64,000 bases of DNA from NCBI GenBank assembly GCA_902612915.1, contig CACMFH010000002.1:62001-126000 (forward strand). The letters run 5' to 3'. The notes beneath the pieces were generated by a model. It did not search any database and was not told the origin of the DNA. It saw only the letters and a list, made by a program, of their open reading frames with translations. Of this stretch, positions 39,718 through 48,175 are shown piece after piece. A program made the translations under genes and the position numbers. The stretch's first letter is position 1. Every line of letters begins with the position of its first letter. The stretch is from an uncultured SAR86 cluster bacterium (lineage in GTDB: Bacteria; Pseudomonadota; Gammaproteobacteria; Magnimaribacterales; D2472).

Positions 39718-40680
39718 TCAAAAATCTATAGATATTATTTCATTGTTTTCATTTAAGATTTCCATGCTTAAATTTTCACCAAGTGTGGCAAATTTTAAAG
39801 AACTCGTTAAATTACTCCAACTTGCTGTTTCATCATTTATGCTGAGTATTACGTCATTTATTCTTACACCTTTTTCAAATAAAGGACCTTTGTTCTGCAT
39901 CTCAATAATTCTCAATCCACTACTAACATAACCACCTTTATTTATCCTAATTTTTGTGACTCTAAAATTACCTATCCAAAGACTTTGAAGCTCACCAAAT
40001 CTAATTAGCTGAGTTGCAATTTGAACAACCAGGTTTGATGGTATTGCAAACCCGATACCTTGATATGCTCCAGTTCTTGAAAAAATTTTAGAGTTGATAC
40101 CAACCAAATTACCATTTGCATTAATTAATGCTCCGCCAGAATTTCCTGGATTTATTGCAGCATCTGTTTGGATTAATTGTAAATAAGGATTTCCATAATC
40201 TCTTCCGGTAGCACTAATAATTCCTTTTGAGACTGAAATTCCAATTCCATACGGATTACCAATCGCAAGCACATCGTCACCTATTTTTAATTCATCAGAA
40301 TCTGCAAAATTTATGGGTTTTAGTTTTTCATCCGGTATTATTTTAAGAACTGCTATATCTGTATTTTGATCTGCACCAATTATGCTTGCAGGGTAGTTAT
40401 TTCCATCATCTAGCTTAATATATATTTCATTTCCGGAAATAATATGTAAGTTTGTAACAATATAACCATCTTCAGAAAAAATTACCCCAGATCCAATACC
40501 ATTTCTATTGTTAGAAAAATTCTTGTTTTGATTCGATATAACTGTAACAACTGAGGATATTGAATTCTCTGATGCTAAAACCAATTTGTTTTTATCATTA
40601 GATATAAAGTACCATGTGCCTGCAAATGTAATAATAATTACTAAAAGATAATTTAGAAAATTAATTTGAAAAGATTTCAT
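39718..40680 (-). CDS. degS: DegS/AlgW-type inner-membrane serine protease
   Basis: HtrA-family protease that in relatives cleaves the anti-sigma factor RseA/MucA on envelope stress. The chosen ATG gives 320 residues with one N-terminal signal-anchor helix (about 7-24). The triad is visible: His in VTNLHIIS, Asp in NTDIAVLKI, Ser in NPGNSGGAL. A single PDZ domain follows. One PDZ plus the anchor favours DegS over DegP/DegQ. Its start lies 1 bp from the zapE start on the other strand. Confidence 0.9.
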   Translation of the reverse strand: MKSFQINFLNYLLVIIITFAGTWYFISNDKNKLVLASENSISSVVTVISNQNKNFSNNRNGIGSGVIFSEDGYIVTNLHIISGNEIYIKLDDGNNYPASIIGADQNTDIAVLKIIPDEKLKPINFADSDELKIGDDVLAIGNPYGIGISVSKGIISATGRDYGNPYLQLIQTDAAINPGNSGGALINANGNLVGINSKIFSRTGAYQGIGFAIPSNLVVQIATQLIRFGELQSLWIGNFRVTKIRINKGGYVSSGLRIIEMQNKGPLFEKGVRINDVILSINDETASWSNLTSSLKFATLGENLSMEILNENNEIISIDF

Positions 40681-40681
40681 A

Positions 40682-41731
40682 ATGTCTAAGGTTAAAAATA
40701 TCATCGATACTCTTAAAAACCAAGGAGCTAATCCAGATTTGTCTCAAATAAATCTAATTGAAAAGCTATGTAAGATGAATATTTCAAAGAAATTTTCATT
40801 TAATAAAGTATTCACTAAAGATAACTTACTGGGAACATATATTTGGGGTGATGTTGGAAGAGGAAAGACTCTCATAACAAAAACATATCTTAAAGAGTTG
40901 AAAAGAGATGACATAAAAAGCTTTCATTACATAGATTTGATGAGCTATATTCATGATCAACTAAATAAAAATTCTGGAGTAAAAAATCCACTCTCAAAAA
41001 TATCTAAAACTTTAACCACAGACACCAGCATTATATTTATAGATGAATTTCAGGTTGAAGATGTTGCCGATGCAATGATAATAGGAGATCTGTTGAAACT
41101 TATTTCAGGGCATGGAACAAAAATAATATTGACTTCAAATGCTCATCCTAATGATTTGTATCTTGATGGACTTCAAAGACAAAAATTTTTAGCCTCATTA
41201 AAGATATTTTTAGAAAAAGTAAATATTCATGAGCTTGACGGAGACATAGATTATAGAACAAGAAATATAATCAAATTTGATGAGCATGATAATAATAAAA
41301 TTATTTCAGATGTGGAAATATTTAACTTCATAATTGATAACTTTGGTTTAGATCAACAAAAATCAGATCAAATATCAATTAATGATAGAAAATTTACCTG
41401 TAAACTTGTTTCTAATAATATTCTTTGGATTGAATTTAATGATTTTTTTAGAAAAGCTACAGGATCCAAGGATTACACTTACATTTCAAATAAATTCGAT
41501 TGGGTATTTATAAGCAATTTTAAAAAAAATAATGATGATTCGATTGATGTTATAAGAAGATTTATATCATTTATAGATATAACATACACAAATAGAACAA
41601 AAATTAAATTTTTCTTTAATGATATTGATATTGAAAATATATATACAGGCTCAAAAATTGAAAACTTATGGGTAAGATGTAAAAGCAGACTGTCCGAAAT
41701 GAGAACACAAGAATATTTAACTAATAATTAG
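40682..41731 (+). CDS. zapE: Cell division ATPase ZapE (AFG1 family)
   Basis: AAA-type ATPase that in E. coli interacts with FtsZ and is important under low oxygen. The 349-residue protein has Walker A GDVGRGKT, Walker B IIFIDEFQVEDVADAM, and the AFG1 pattern (ILTSNAHPNDLYLDGLQRQKF). Conserved near rplM-rpsI in gammaproteobacteria. Confidence 0.93.
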   Translation: MSKVKNIIDTLKNQGANPDLSQINLIEKLCKMNISKKFSFNKVFTKDNLLGTYIWGDVGRGKTLITKTYLKELKRDDIKSFHYIDLMSYIHDQLNKNSGVKNPLSKISKTLTTDTSIIFIDEFQVEDVADAMIIGDLLKLISGHGTKIILTSNAHPNDLYLDGLQRQKFLASLKIFLEKVNIHELDGDIDYRTRNIIKFDEHDNNKIISDVEIFNFIIDNFGLDQQKSDQISINDRKFTCKLVSNNILWIEFNDFFRKATGSKDYTYISNKFDWVFISNFKKNNDDSIDVIRRFISFIDITYTNRTKIKFFFNDIDIENIYTGSKIENLWVRCKSRLSEMRTQEYLTNN

Positions 41732-41754
41732 TTTAATAAAAATTAACATAAATA

Positions 41755-41787
41755 TTGCTATATTTAGCTCTAAACATTAATATTCGC
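41755..41787 (+). promoter_or_regulatory. Putative rplM-rpsI promoter with TCGC discriminator
   Basis: TTGCTA (-35) and TAATAT (-10, 41778-41783) are 17 bp apart, with TCGC immediately after the -10. The architecture is identical to that seen upstream of rpsO and rpsF. Confidence 0.55.
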
Positions 41788-41805
41788 TACTCAAATTAAA
41801 TGATT

Positions 41806-42237
41806 ATGAAAACATACTCTTTAAAAAAAGAAGAAGTCCACAGAAATTGGTTTGTTGTAGATGCAACCGATAGGGTATTAGGTCGTGTTGCTACTAAAAT
41901 TGCTGACAAAATTAGAGGTAAAGATAAACCGTCATTTACTCCTCATACTGACGGAGGTGACTATGTGATTGTTATTAATGCTGAGAAAATTAAAGTTACT
42001 GGTTCTAAATTTAATAATAAAATATATTATCGTCACTCTTTATATCCTGGAGGTTTGAAATCACAAACTTTCAAGGAACTAATTGAAAAGAACCCTGAAA
42101 GAGTCATTGAAGAAGCTGTGAAAGGAATGCTTCCTAAAAATAAACTTGGAAAATCAATAATTAAAAAACTAAAAGTTTTTCAAGGTCCAAATCATGATCA
42201 TGAGTCTCAACAACCAACTGAATGGAATCCTAGCTAA
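41806..42237 (+). CDS. rplM: 50S ribosomal protein L13
   Basis: Early-assembling 50S protein. The second of two close ATGs was chosen because [15 protein letters not shown] aligns with the E. coli N terminus; an ATG 6 bp upstream would add two residues. 143 residues with [17 protein letters not shown] and the C-terminal [14 protein letters not shown]. It overlaps rpsI by 1 bp. Confidence 0.97.
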   Translation: MKTYSLKKEEVHRNWFVVDATDRVLGRVATKIADKIRGKDKPSFTPHTDGGDYVIVINAEKIKVTGSKFNNKIYYRHSLYPGGLKSQTFKELIEKNPERVIEEAVKGMLPKNKLGKSIIKKLKVFQGPNHDHESQQPTEWNPS

Positions 42238-42629
42238 TGAGTAATGAAATTTTCTATGCAACGGGAAGAAGAAAAACTTCCTCAGCAAGAGTTTATTTAA
42301 AAAAAGGAAAAGGTGATATATCTGTTAATGATAGAAAGCTTGATGAGTATTTCGGTAGAAAAGTTGCCCAGATGTTGGTTATGCAACCACTTGAACTTCT
42401 TGATTTATCTGAAAAATTAGATATCAATATCAAAGTTAAGGGTGGAGGAAGTTTTGGACAAGCTGGTGCAATTAGACATGGAATCTCAAGAGCTCTTACA
42501 TCTTTTGATGAAGAATTAAGACCACAACTTAAAAAAGCAGGTTTGCTTACAAGAGATCCAAGAAGAGTTGAAAGGAAGAAGCCTGGACTAGTAAAAGCTA
42601 GAAAAAGTAAGCAATTTTCTAAGAGATAA
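42237..42629 (+). CDS. rpsI: 30S ribosomal protein S9
   Basis: 30S head protein whose C-terminal tail contacts P-site tRNA. 130 residues with the family start [19 protein letters not shown] and the basic C terminus ending in KSKQFSKR. Co-transcribed with rplM. Followed by 100 bp of AT-rich spacer before petA. Confidence 0.98.
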   Translation: MSNEIFYATGRRKTSSARVYLKKGKGDISVNDRKLDEYFGRKVAQMLVMQPLELLDLSEKLDINIKVKGGGSFGQAGAIRHGISRALTSFDEELRPQLKKAGLLTRDPRRVERKKPGLVKARKSKQFSKR

Positions 42630-42691
42630 ATATAGCTTAAAAGCCATACTTATTTTTAATTATAAGCGGATTTTATATTACATATTTATGG

Positions 42692-42697
42692 TATAAT
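42692..42697 (+). promoter_or_regulatory. Putative -10 of the petABC operon
   Basis: A perfect TATAAT lies 32 bp before the petA ATG. No strong -35 is visible at the right distance. The rest of the 100-bp rpsI-petA spacer has only a weak CTTAT/ATAAG hairpin. Confidence 0.4.
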
Positions 42698-42729
42698 TTT
42701 TTGCGTTATTTGATTAGCACACACCCTTA

Positions 42730-43311
42730 ATGCAAGATAAAGATAAAACTAGAAGGAAAGTATTAATTGGCCTAACAAGTGCAGTTGGTTTGTCAGGTTT
42801 ACCATTTGCTGCAACTCCATTTATTGCTGCATGGAATCCAAGTGCAAAGGCAAAAGCTGCAGGTGCGGCAGTTAAATTGGATGTTTCTAAGATGCAATAC
42901 GGACAGCAAATACAAGTTTCATGGAGAAAACAACCTGTTTTCATTGTTAGACATACTAAAGAAAGTATTGCCAGCTTAGATTTGGCTTTGCCTAAATTAG
43001 CAGATCCAAATAGCGATCAGATTGAAGAACCTTACAGAGGTCTAAATCCATCTAGATCAAAAAGTCCAGAGTATTCAGTATTTTCAGGTGTATGTACTCA
43101 TTTGGGTTGCGCACCAAAATATTTTCCTGAAATTGAACCTAAGCCTTGGGATGCTACATGGAATGGTGGATTTTTTTGTCCTTGCCATGGTTCAATGTTT
43201 GATATTGTTGGAAGAGTTTTTAAAGGAGTTCCTGCACCAACAAATCTTGTAGTACCACCCCATATGTTCGATGGAAGTATATTAACAATTGGAGAGGATA
43301 AGGAGTTATAA
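42730..43311 (+). CDS. petA: Ubiquinol-cytochrome c reductase Rieske iron-sulfur subunit
   Basis: 2Fe-2S subunit of the cytochrome bc1 complex. The 193-residue protein starts with a twin-arginine type signal anchor (TRRKVLIG followed by a hydrophobic stretch) and has the two cluster-binding boxes CTHLGC and CPCHGS. Directly followed by petB, implying aerobic respiration with a c-type cytochrome branch. Confidence 0.97.
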   Translation: MQDKDKTRRKVLIGLTSAVGLSGLPFAATPFIAAWNPSAKAKAAGAAVKLDVSKMQYGQQIQVSWRKQPVFIVRHTKESIASLDLALPKLADPNSDQIEEPYRGLNPSRSKSPEYSVFSGVCTHLGCAPKYFPEIEPKPWDATWNGGFFCPCHGSMFDIVGRVFKGVPAPTNLVVPPHMFDGSILTIGEDKEL

Positions 43312-44529
43312 ATGACTGAAATAGCTGGAAAATTATTTACATGGATAAATACAAGACTTCCAATAGTTAACACTTTTGAGAGACATCTTTCAAAACATCC
43401 GGTTCCTTCAAAGGTAAACTTTTGGTATTTATTTGGCGCATTGGCTGCGGTTACTCTAATTATTCAGGTTGTTACTGGAATATGGTTGATAATGCCTTAC
43501 TCCAATACTGAGGAACAAGCCTTTTCTTCTATTGAATATATTATGAGAGACGTTGACTATGGATGGGTTATTAGATACATGCACACAACAGGTGCATCAT
43601 TATTTTTCGCAGTAGTATATCTTCACATGTTTAGAGGGCTTTTATATGGGTCATATCAAAAACCTAAAGAGTTAGTTTGGATTTTTGGATGCACAATTTA
43701 TCTTGCTATGATGGCGGAAGGCTTTCTTGGTTATGTTCTTCCATATGGTCAGATGTCATATTGGGGAGCCCAAGTTATTATCTCACTATTTGGTGCAATT
43801 CCATATATTGGAGAATCACTTGAATTATGGGTAAGAGGAGACTATTACATATCTGGCATAACAGTTTCAAGATTTTTTGCTTTACATGTGGTTGCACTTC
43901 CTTTAGTTTTGATTGCGCTAGTTTTTCTTCATTTAGTTGCTCTTCATGAGGTTGGCGCCGGTAATCCAGAAGGAGTTGATATTGAAGAACATCTTGATGA
44001 TGATGGTGTACCTCTTGATAGCGTGCCATTTTTCCCATATAAGGTATTGAATGCATTAGTAGCAATCGGTGTTTTCATGACAGTATTTTCAATAATAATG
44101 TTCTTTTTTCCTGAAGGAGGCGGTTATTTCATTGAAATGGCAAATTTTCAAGAAGCAAATCCATTAGTAACTCCAGATCATATTGCGCCTGTGTGGTATT
44201 ACGCTCCTTTTTATACAATGCTTAGAGCAATTCCAGACCCACTTGGTGGATTAATTGTTATGGCTTCTGCAGTGGCAATTTTCTTTATAGTTCCATGGCT
44301 AGATAGAAGCAAGGTTGCTTCAATTAGGTATAAAGGAATTTATAGCAAGATTGCTATAACTATGTTCGGAGTTAGCTTTTTAACACTTGGATATTTAGGA
44401 ACTGTTGGAGTAACAGAAGTAAGAAAAACAATGAGTGTTATTTGTACAATAATTTATTTTGCATATTTCTTGCTAATGCCAATTTATACAAAGTATGAAA
44501 CCACCAAGGAAGTCCCTGAAAGATTATGA
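43312..44529 (+). CDS. petB: Cytochrome b of the bc1 complex
   Basis: Membrane subunit carrying the two b hemes and both quinone sites. 405 residues with about eight helices. Heme-binding His residues lie in YMHTTGASLFFAVVYLHMFRG and in FFALHVVALPLVLIALVFLH. The Qo-site loop reads PVWY, the form seen in many gammaproteobacteria in place of PEWY. Overlaps petC by 4 bp. Confidence 0.97.
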   Translation: MTEIAGKLFTWINTRLPIVNTFERHLSKHPVPSKVNFWYLFGALAAVTLIIQVVTGIWLIMPYSNTEEQAFSSIEYIMRDVDYGWVIRYMHTTGASLFFAVVYLHMFRGLLYGSYQKPKELVWIFGCTIYLAMMAEGFLGYVLPYGQMSYWGAQVIISLFGAIPYIGESLELWVRGDYYISGITVSRFFALHVVALPLVLIALVFLHLVALHEVGAGNPEGVDIEEHLDDDGVPLDSVPFFPYKVLNALVAIGVFMTVFSIIMFFFPEGGGYFIEMANFQEANPLVTPDHIAPVWYYAPFYTMLRAIPDPLGGLIVMASAVAIFFIVPWLDRSKVASIRYKGIYSKIAITMFGVSFLTLGYLGTVGVTEVRKTMSVICTIIYFAYFLLMPIYTKYETTKEVPERL

Positions 44530-45353
44530 TTTCCATGGCTAACTGCTTTCAAATTATTTCAAAAGGCATAGTTTTATTTATTTTATTATTCTTTTTTAAT
44601 GAAATGTATGCAGCTGAAGGCGGTCCATGTAAAGACTACGGAGAGTGCGATAAATTTCAATATTCACTTAATGATATAGAGTCTCTTCAAAGAGGGGCTT
44701 CTACATATATTAATTATTGCTATGGATGCCATTCCCTCAAATATTCAAGATGGGGAAGAGTAGCTAAAGACTTACAAATACCAGAAGACATCTTTTTTGA
44801 GAACCTTGTTTTTGATAAATCTATTAAGCCTGGTGATTTGATGGTTGGCGCTATGCCTGAAGACTCTGCAAATTGGTTTGGGGTGGAACCTCCAGATCTT
44901 ACTTTAGTTTCTAGGTATAAAGGCGATGATTGGATTTACTCATACTTAAGAGCATATTATGAGGATTCCTCTAAACAATATGGCGTAAATAATTTAGTTT
45001 ATCCAGGAACTGCAATGCCAAATGTATTGATGTCACTTCAAGGAAATCAGAGATTAGTTTGTAAAGATGTTCCTGTGCTTGCAAGAAATGGAGGAGAAAA
45101 AAGGGATGATTTTGGAAATACAATTTTTAAAGAAAAATGTGGATTTCTTGAAGTTCGGGATGGGACAGGAATCCTAACAAGAGAAGAATTTGATACATTA
45201 ATATACGATCTAACAAACTTTTTAGTTTACGTAGGTGAGCCAAGTAAAGCTACTAGAGAAAGGATCGGCTGGTATGTTGTATTTTATTTCTTAATTTTCA
45301 CAGCATTATCTTCATTGCTATATAGAGAGTATCATAAAGACTATAATAAGTAA
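44526..45353 (+). CDS. petC: Cytochrome c1
   Basis: Heme c subunit of the bc1 complex that passes electrons to soluble cytochrome c. The 275-residue protein has a signal peptide (about 1-30), one CXXCH site (CYGCH), a candidate Met ligand in GTAMPNV, and a C-terminal transmembrane anchor (about 249-267). The cytochrome b and c1 genes are separate here, unlike the fused fbcH type. Confidence 0.96.
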   Translation: MISMANCFQIISKGIVLFILLFFFNEMYAAEGGPCKDYGECDKFQYSLNDIESLQRGASTYINYCYGCHSLKYSRWGRVAKDLQIPEDIFFENLVFDKSIKPGDLMVGAMPEDSANWFGVEPPDLTLVSRYKGDDWIYSYLRAYYEDSSKQYGVNNLVYPGTAMPNVLMSLQGNQRLVCKDVPVLARNGGEKRDDFGNTIFKEKCGFLEVRDGTGILTREEFDTLIYDLTNFLVYVGEPSKATRERIGWYVVFYFLIFTALSSLLYREYHKDYNK

Positions 45354-45371
45354 TTTATATACGAGGGGAAA

Positions 45372-45983
45372 ATGATTTTATATTCTGACAGAGACGACCA
45401 CTATAGCCAAAGAGTTAGAATTGTACTTGCCGAGAAAGATATTTCAGCTGAAATTAATGAAGCCAAACCAGAAGAAACATCTGATGAAATTCTCTCAATC
45501 AGTCCCTATCATAAACTTCCAATTCTGGTTGATAGAGATTTAGCCATTCATGACCCATCTGTAATGATGGAGTACTTAGATGAAAGATTTCCTCATCCTC
45601 CACTTCTGCCCGTATATCCTGTCGCAAGAGCCAATTGCAGAACATTAATGCTCAGAATTGATAGAGAATGGTGCCCACTAATAGATACCCTCATTGATGG
45701 TGAAAAATCTGAAAAAGAAATGTTGAAGATTAGAGAAGAGCTTTTGCATGAAATTTCATCCATCGCACCCACATTTAAAGAGTTCAAATTTTTTATGAGT
45801 GATGAGTTTACCTTGGTAGATTGTTGTTTTGCGCCAATACTTTGGAGGTTGCCATCAGTTGGAATAAAGTTACCTGTAAATAGACATTTAAAACCTCTAA
45901 TAGATTATCAGAATTCTATATTTGAGAGACCTGGGTTCTTAGATAGCCTTTCATCTATCGAAAGAGATCTAAAATCTAATTAG
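45372..45983 (+). CDS. sspA: Stringent starvation protein A (GST-fold)
   Basis: RNA polymerase-associated regulator with a glutathione-transferase fold, active in stationary phase and acid stress in relatives. 203 residues with the thioredoxin-like N-terminal domain (YSDRDDHYSQRVRIVLAEK) and the family segment ISPYHKLPILVDRDLAIHDP. A good ribosome-binding site (GAGGGGAA) precedes it. Its usual partner sspB is absent. The 3' end overlaps convergent lpoA by 8 bp. Confidence 0.93.
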   Translation: MILYSDRDDHYSQRVRIVLAEKDISAEINEAKPEETSDEILSISPYHKLPILVDRDLAIHDPSVMMEYLDERFPHPPLLPVYPVARANCRTLMLRIDREWCPLIDTLIDGEKSEKEMLKIREELLHEISSIAPTFKEFKFFMSDEFTLVDCCFAPILWRLPSVGIKLPVNRHLKPLIDYQNSIFERPGFLDSLSSIERDLKSN

Positions 45984-46902
45984 TAAAAGCTGCAGTTGAG
46001 ACCTTCCATAGACTTAAATCACGACTAGTACAACCATTTCTTTTAATTTTTCTATTTCCTGAGTCCGGCAAAAGATTTTCTCTAAATAAGTTATTTTGAT
46101 TAATCTTTTCAATAAGAAGAAAGTCTCTTATTAGAGTTTTCTCTATCTCATTTATGATTAAAGAATCTTGTTTTTTTGAAATATTTTCAATCATTTTTTT
46201 TGTTATTGGAATATATGTATTTTCAAAATCTACTAATTTTTTAATACCATTTGCATCATGAAATATTTCACTTGATGAAAATGTTTCAATATTTAATGCA
46301 TTGCTTCTAAATATCGGCACTATTGTTTTTCCAATATCATAATCAGTTATATAGTAAATACTTGCAATATCATTCCTTATTCTTGGAGTATGTGATATGT
46401 CTATACCCTTATCAAATTTAGCTAGATCCTGGTAATTTCTTGTACTTAAGTCAACATTAAGAATTTTTTTTATTTGTGAATCAAAATCTCCAGACTTAAT
46501 CATAAGATATTCTTCTCCAGGATATTTATTTCTTAACATTGAAGCAACGTCCATATAATTTTCAGAATAAATAACAATAACTTTTTTGTTTAACTCCTTT
46601 TTATTTTTAAAAATATTTTCTTCTAGGACTTCTCTTTCCTCTTCGATAAGACTTTTACAAAAATACTTTAAATTTGAAGTGAGTAAATTATCTCCAAGAA
46701 AATATGAATCTTGATCATTAAAGTCTATTGAAAATATATTTTCATCCCTTAGCAACGATTGAATAATAATTTCTTTATTTTTATTACTCGTTTCAATTTT
46801 TAAATTTATATCAGGTTTAACAAAATCTTGTCTTGGTGTGATTGAGCAAGATGAAATAAAAACAATTAAACAAGTTAAAATTAATGTTAAGCTAAATTTC
46901 AT
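45976..46902 (-). CDS. lpoA: LpoA-like lipoprotein (truncated family member)
   Basis: Probable outer-membrane activator of the peptidoglycan synthase PBP1A. A lipoprotein signal ends in the lipobox ISSC. The mature part fits the C-terminal LppC/LpoA domain: DISHTPRIRNDIASIYYI and, at the end, RDLSLWKVSTAAF. At 308 residues it is half the E. coli length (about 678), lacking the N-terminal TPR-like domain. The position, divergent from rsmI, matches lpoA. Confidence 0.75.
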   Translation of the reverse strand: MKFSLTLILTCLIVFISSCSITPRQDFVKPDINLKIETSNKNKEIIIQSLLRDENIFSIDFNDQDSYFLGDNLLTSNLKYFCKSLIEEEREVLEENIFKNKKELNKKVIVIYSENYMDVASMLRNKYPGEEYLMIKSGDFDSQIKKILNVDLSTRNYQDLAKFDKGIDISHTPRIRNDIASIYYITDYDIGKTIVPIFRSNALNIETFSSSEIFHDANGIKKLVDFENTYIPITKKMIENISKKQDSLIINEIEKTLIRDFLLIEKINQNNLFRENLLPDSGNRKIKRNGCTSRDLSLWKVSTAAFTN

Positions 46903-46919
46903 AAATTTATTATCTTAAA

Positions 46920-47732
46920 ATGTTATATTTTATTTCTACTCCAATTGGTAATTTAAATGATATATCACTTAGGGCCATAGATGTTATAAGATCCTCTGAT
47001 TATTTGTACGCAGAAGACACAAGAAATACAAAAAAATTACTAAAATTCATTAATTTAAAAGTTAAATCAAAAAGTTTTCATGAGCACAATGAACATAAAG
47101 CTTCATCAGAAATCATTGAAAATTTAAAAGAAGGAAAAATTGTTTCAATAGTTTCAGATGCTGGGACTCCAGTTATATCAGATCCTGGATATAAGCTAAT
47201 ACAAATATGTTTGAAAGAAAATATTAAATATACTTTAATCCCTGGGCCTTCTTCAGTTTTGAGCTCTTTAGTAATGTCTGGTCTTTCACCTGATAGATTC
47301 TCTTTTTACGGATTTATTCCAAGAAAAGCAGGTGACCAAGATAGATTTTTTGAAACTTTATCTGATGATATAAAAACATCAATTGTATTTGAATCACCAA
47401 AGAGAATTAAAAAAACTCTCATTAACTTGCAAAAATTTGTAGGTAAAAATAGAAAAATTTCTTTGTGCAAAGAAATGACTAAAATTTATGAAGATGTTTT
47501 TAGAGGAAAAATTTCTGAAATCATAAAAGATATTGAAAATGATCAAATTAATCTTAAGGGAGAGCTAGTTTTAGTAATTGAGGGAGCAGATAATAAAATA
47601 GATCTAAATATTAGTAAGCAAATTAAAAAGGAATTTTTATCAAAGCTATCAGCCTCTGATTCGGCCAAGTTAATCTCTATGTTAACTGGAAAAAATAAAA
47701 GAGATATCTATAAAAAGCTTATAGAAAAATAA
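46920..47732 (+). CDS. rsmI: 16S rRNA 2'-O-ribose C1402 methyltransferase RsmI
   Basis: SAM-dependent tetrapyrrole-methylase-fold enzyme that methylates C1402 in the decoding centre. 270 residues beginning YFISTPIGNLNDISLRAI, with AEDTRNTKKLL, VSDAGTPVISDPG and GFIPRK. It starts 17 bp from the divergent lpoA start. rnpB follows, as in other gammaproteobacteria. Confidence 0.96.
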   Translation: MLYFISTPIGNLNDISLRAIDVIRSSDYLYAEDTRNTKKLLKFINLKVKSKSFHEHNEHKASSEIIENLKEGKIVSIVSDAGTPVISDPGYKLIQICLKENIKYTLIPGPSSVLSSLVMSGLSPDRFSFYGFIPRKAGDQDRFFETLSDDIKTSIVFESPKRIKKTLINLQKFVGKNRKISLCKEMTKIYEDVFRGKISEIIKDIENDQINLKGELVLVIEGADNKIDLNISKQIKKEFLSKLSASDSAKLISMLTGKNKRDIYKKLIEK

Positions 47733-47740
47733 AAAATGCT

Positions 47741-47746
47741 TATAAT
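47741..47746 (+). promoter_or_regulatory. Putative -10 of rnpB
   Basis: A perfect TATAAT sits 7 bp before the predicted 5' end of RNase P RNA at about 47753-47754, the correct distance for a start site. The -35 region is weak and lies in the end of rsmI. Confidence 0.55.
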
Positions 47747-47752
47747 AGCTTC

Positions 47753-48089
47753 TGAGTTGGTTGGATGATCGCTAAATTTATTTAGAGGAAAGTCCGGACT
47801 TCAAGGAGCAGGGCGCCAGGTAACACCTGGGAGGCGTGAGCTTACGGAAAGTGCAACAGAAAATATACCGCCATTTATTGGTAAGGGTGAAAAGGTAAGG
47901 TAAGAGCTTACCGCTTAAGTGGTAACATTTAAGGCATTGCAAACCCCAGCCTGAAGCAAAACCAAATAGAAATCCAATAAAGTTGCTCGCTTTGGATTTG
48001 GGTAGGTTGCTAGAGTATTATGGCAACATAATATCGAGATAGATGATCATCTTCAACAGAATCCGGCTTATAAACCAACTCAACTCTAT
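47753..48089 (+). ncRNA. rnpB: RNase P RNA (bacterial type A)
   Basis: Catalytic RNA that matures tRNA 5' ends. The terminal helix P1 is perfect: GAGTTGGTT (47754-47762) pairs with AACCAACTC (48073-48081). Conserved blocks follow in order: GAGGAAAGTCCGGACT, GCGCCAGGTAACACCTGG, GTGCAACAGAAA, GGTAAGGGTGAAA, GGTAAGAGCTTACCGC, AAGCAAAACCAAATAG, GGGTAGGTTGCTAGAG and ACAGAATCCGGCTTA. The exact 3' end is uncertain by a few bases; a short T-run (CTATTTTTG) follows. Confidence 0.97.
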
Positions 48090-48114
48090 TTTTGTAGATC
48101 TTTTGCCTCAAATA

Positions 48115-48162
48115 AATGTGTGAAAAAGTGTGCAAAAGTGTTGCAAAGTGTGTAAAAAGTCT
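48115..48162 (+). promoter_or_regulatory. Array of MraZ-type operator boxes
   Basis: Three exact AAAGTGT boxes start at 48125, 48135 and 48145, spaced exactly 10 bp. An AATGTGT box at 48115 and an AAAGTCT box at 48156 flank them. The repeats lie directly upstream of mraZ. MraZ is known to bind direct repeats ahead of its own gene, including AAAGTG(T/G) boxes in Mycoplasma, so this is very probably the autoregulatory operator of the dcw cluster. Confidence 0.8.
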
Positions 48163-48169
48163 TTATATT
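48141..48169 (+). promoter_or_regulatory. Putative mraZ (dcw) promoter
   Basis: TTGCAA (48141-48146) and TATATT (48164-48169) are 17 bp apart, and the -35 lies within the operator boxes. Transcription would begin at or next to the mraZ ATG at 48176, suggesting a leaderless mRNA. Confidence 0.45.
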
Positions 48170-48175
48170 TTGAGA

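Noticed and set aside
44190-44220. PVWY in place of PEWY in cytochrome b as an active-site defect
   Set aside because: PVWY is a usual variant in gammaproteobacterial cytochrome b.
48115-48162. Short direct repeats that could suggest a CRISPR remnant
   Set aside because: Units are 7 bp with 3-bp gaps, far too short, and they sit exactly at an mraZ promoter.
48116-48175. An in-frame upstream extension of mraZ starting MCEKVCKS
   Set aside because: The codons simply read through the AAAGTGT operator repeats; the MraZ family begins at MFGFNTPS and the promoter lies within this stretch.
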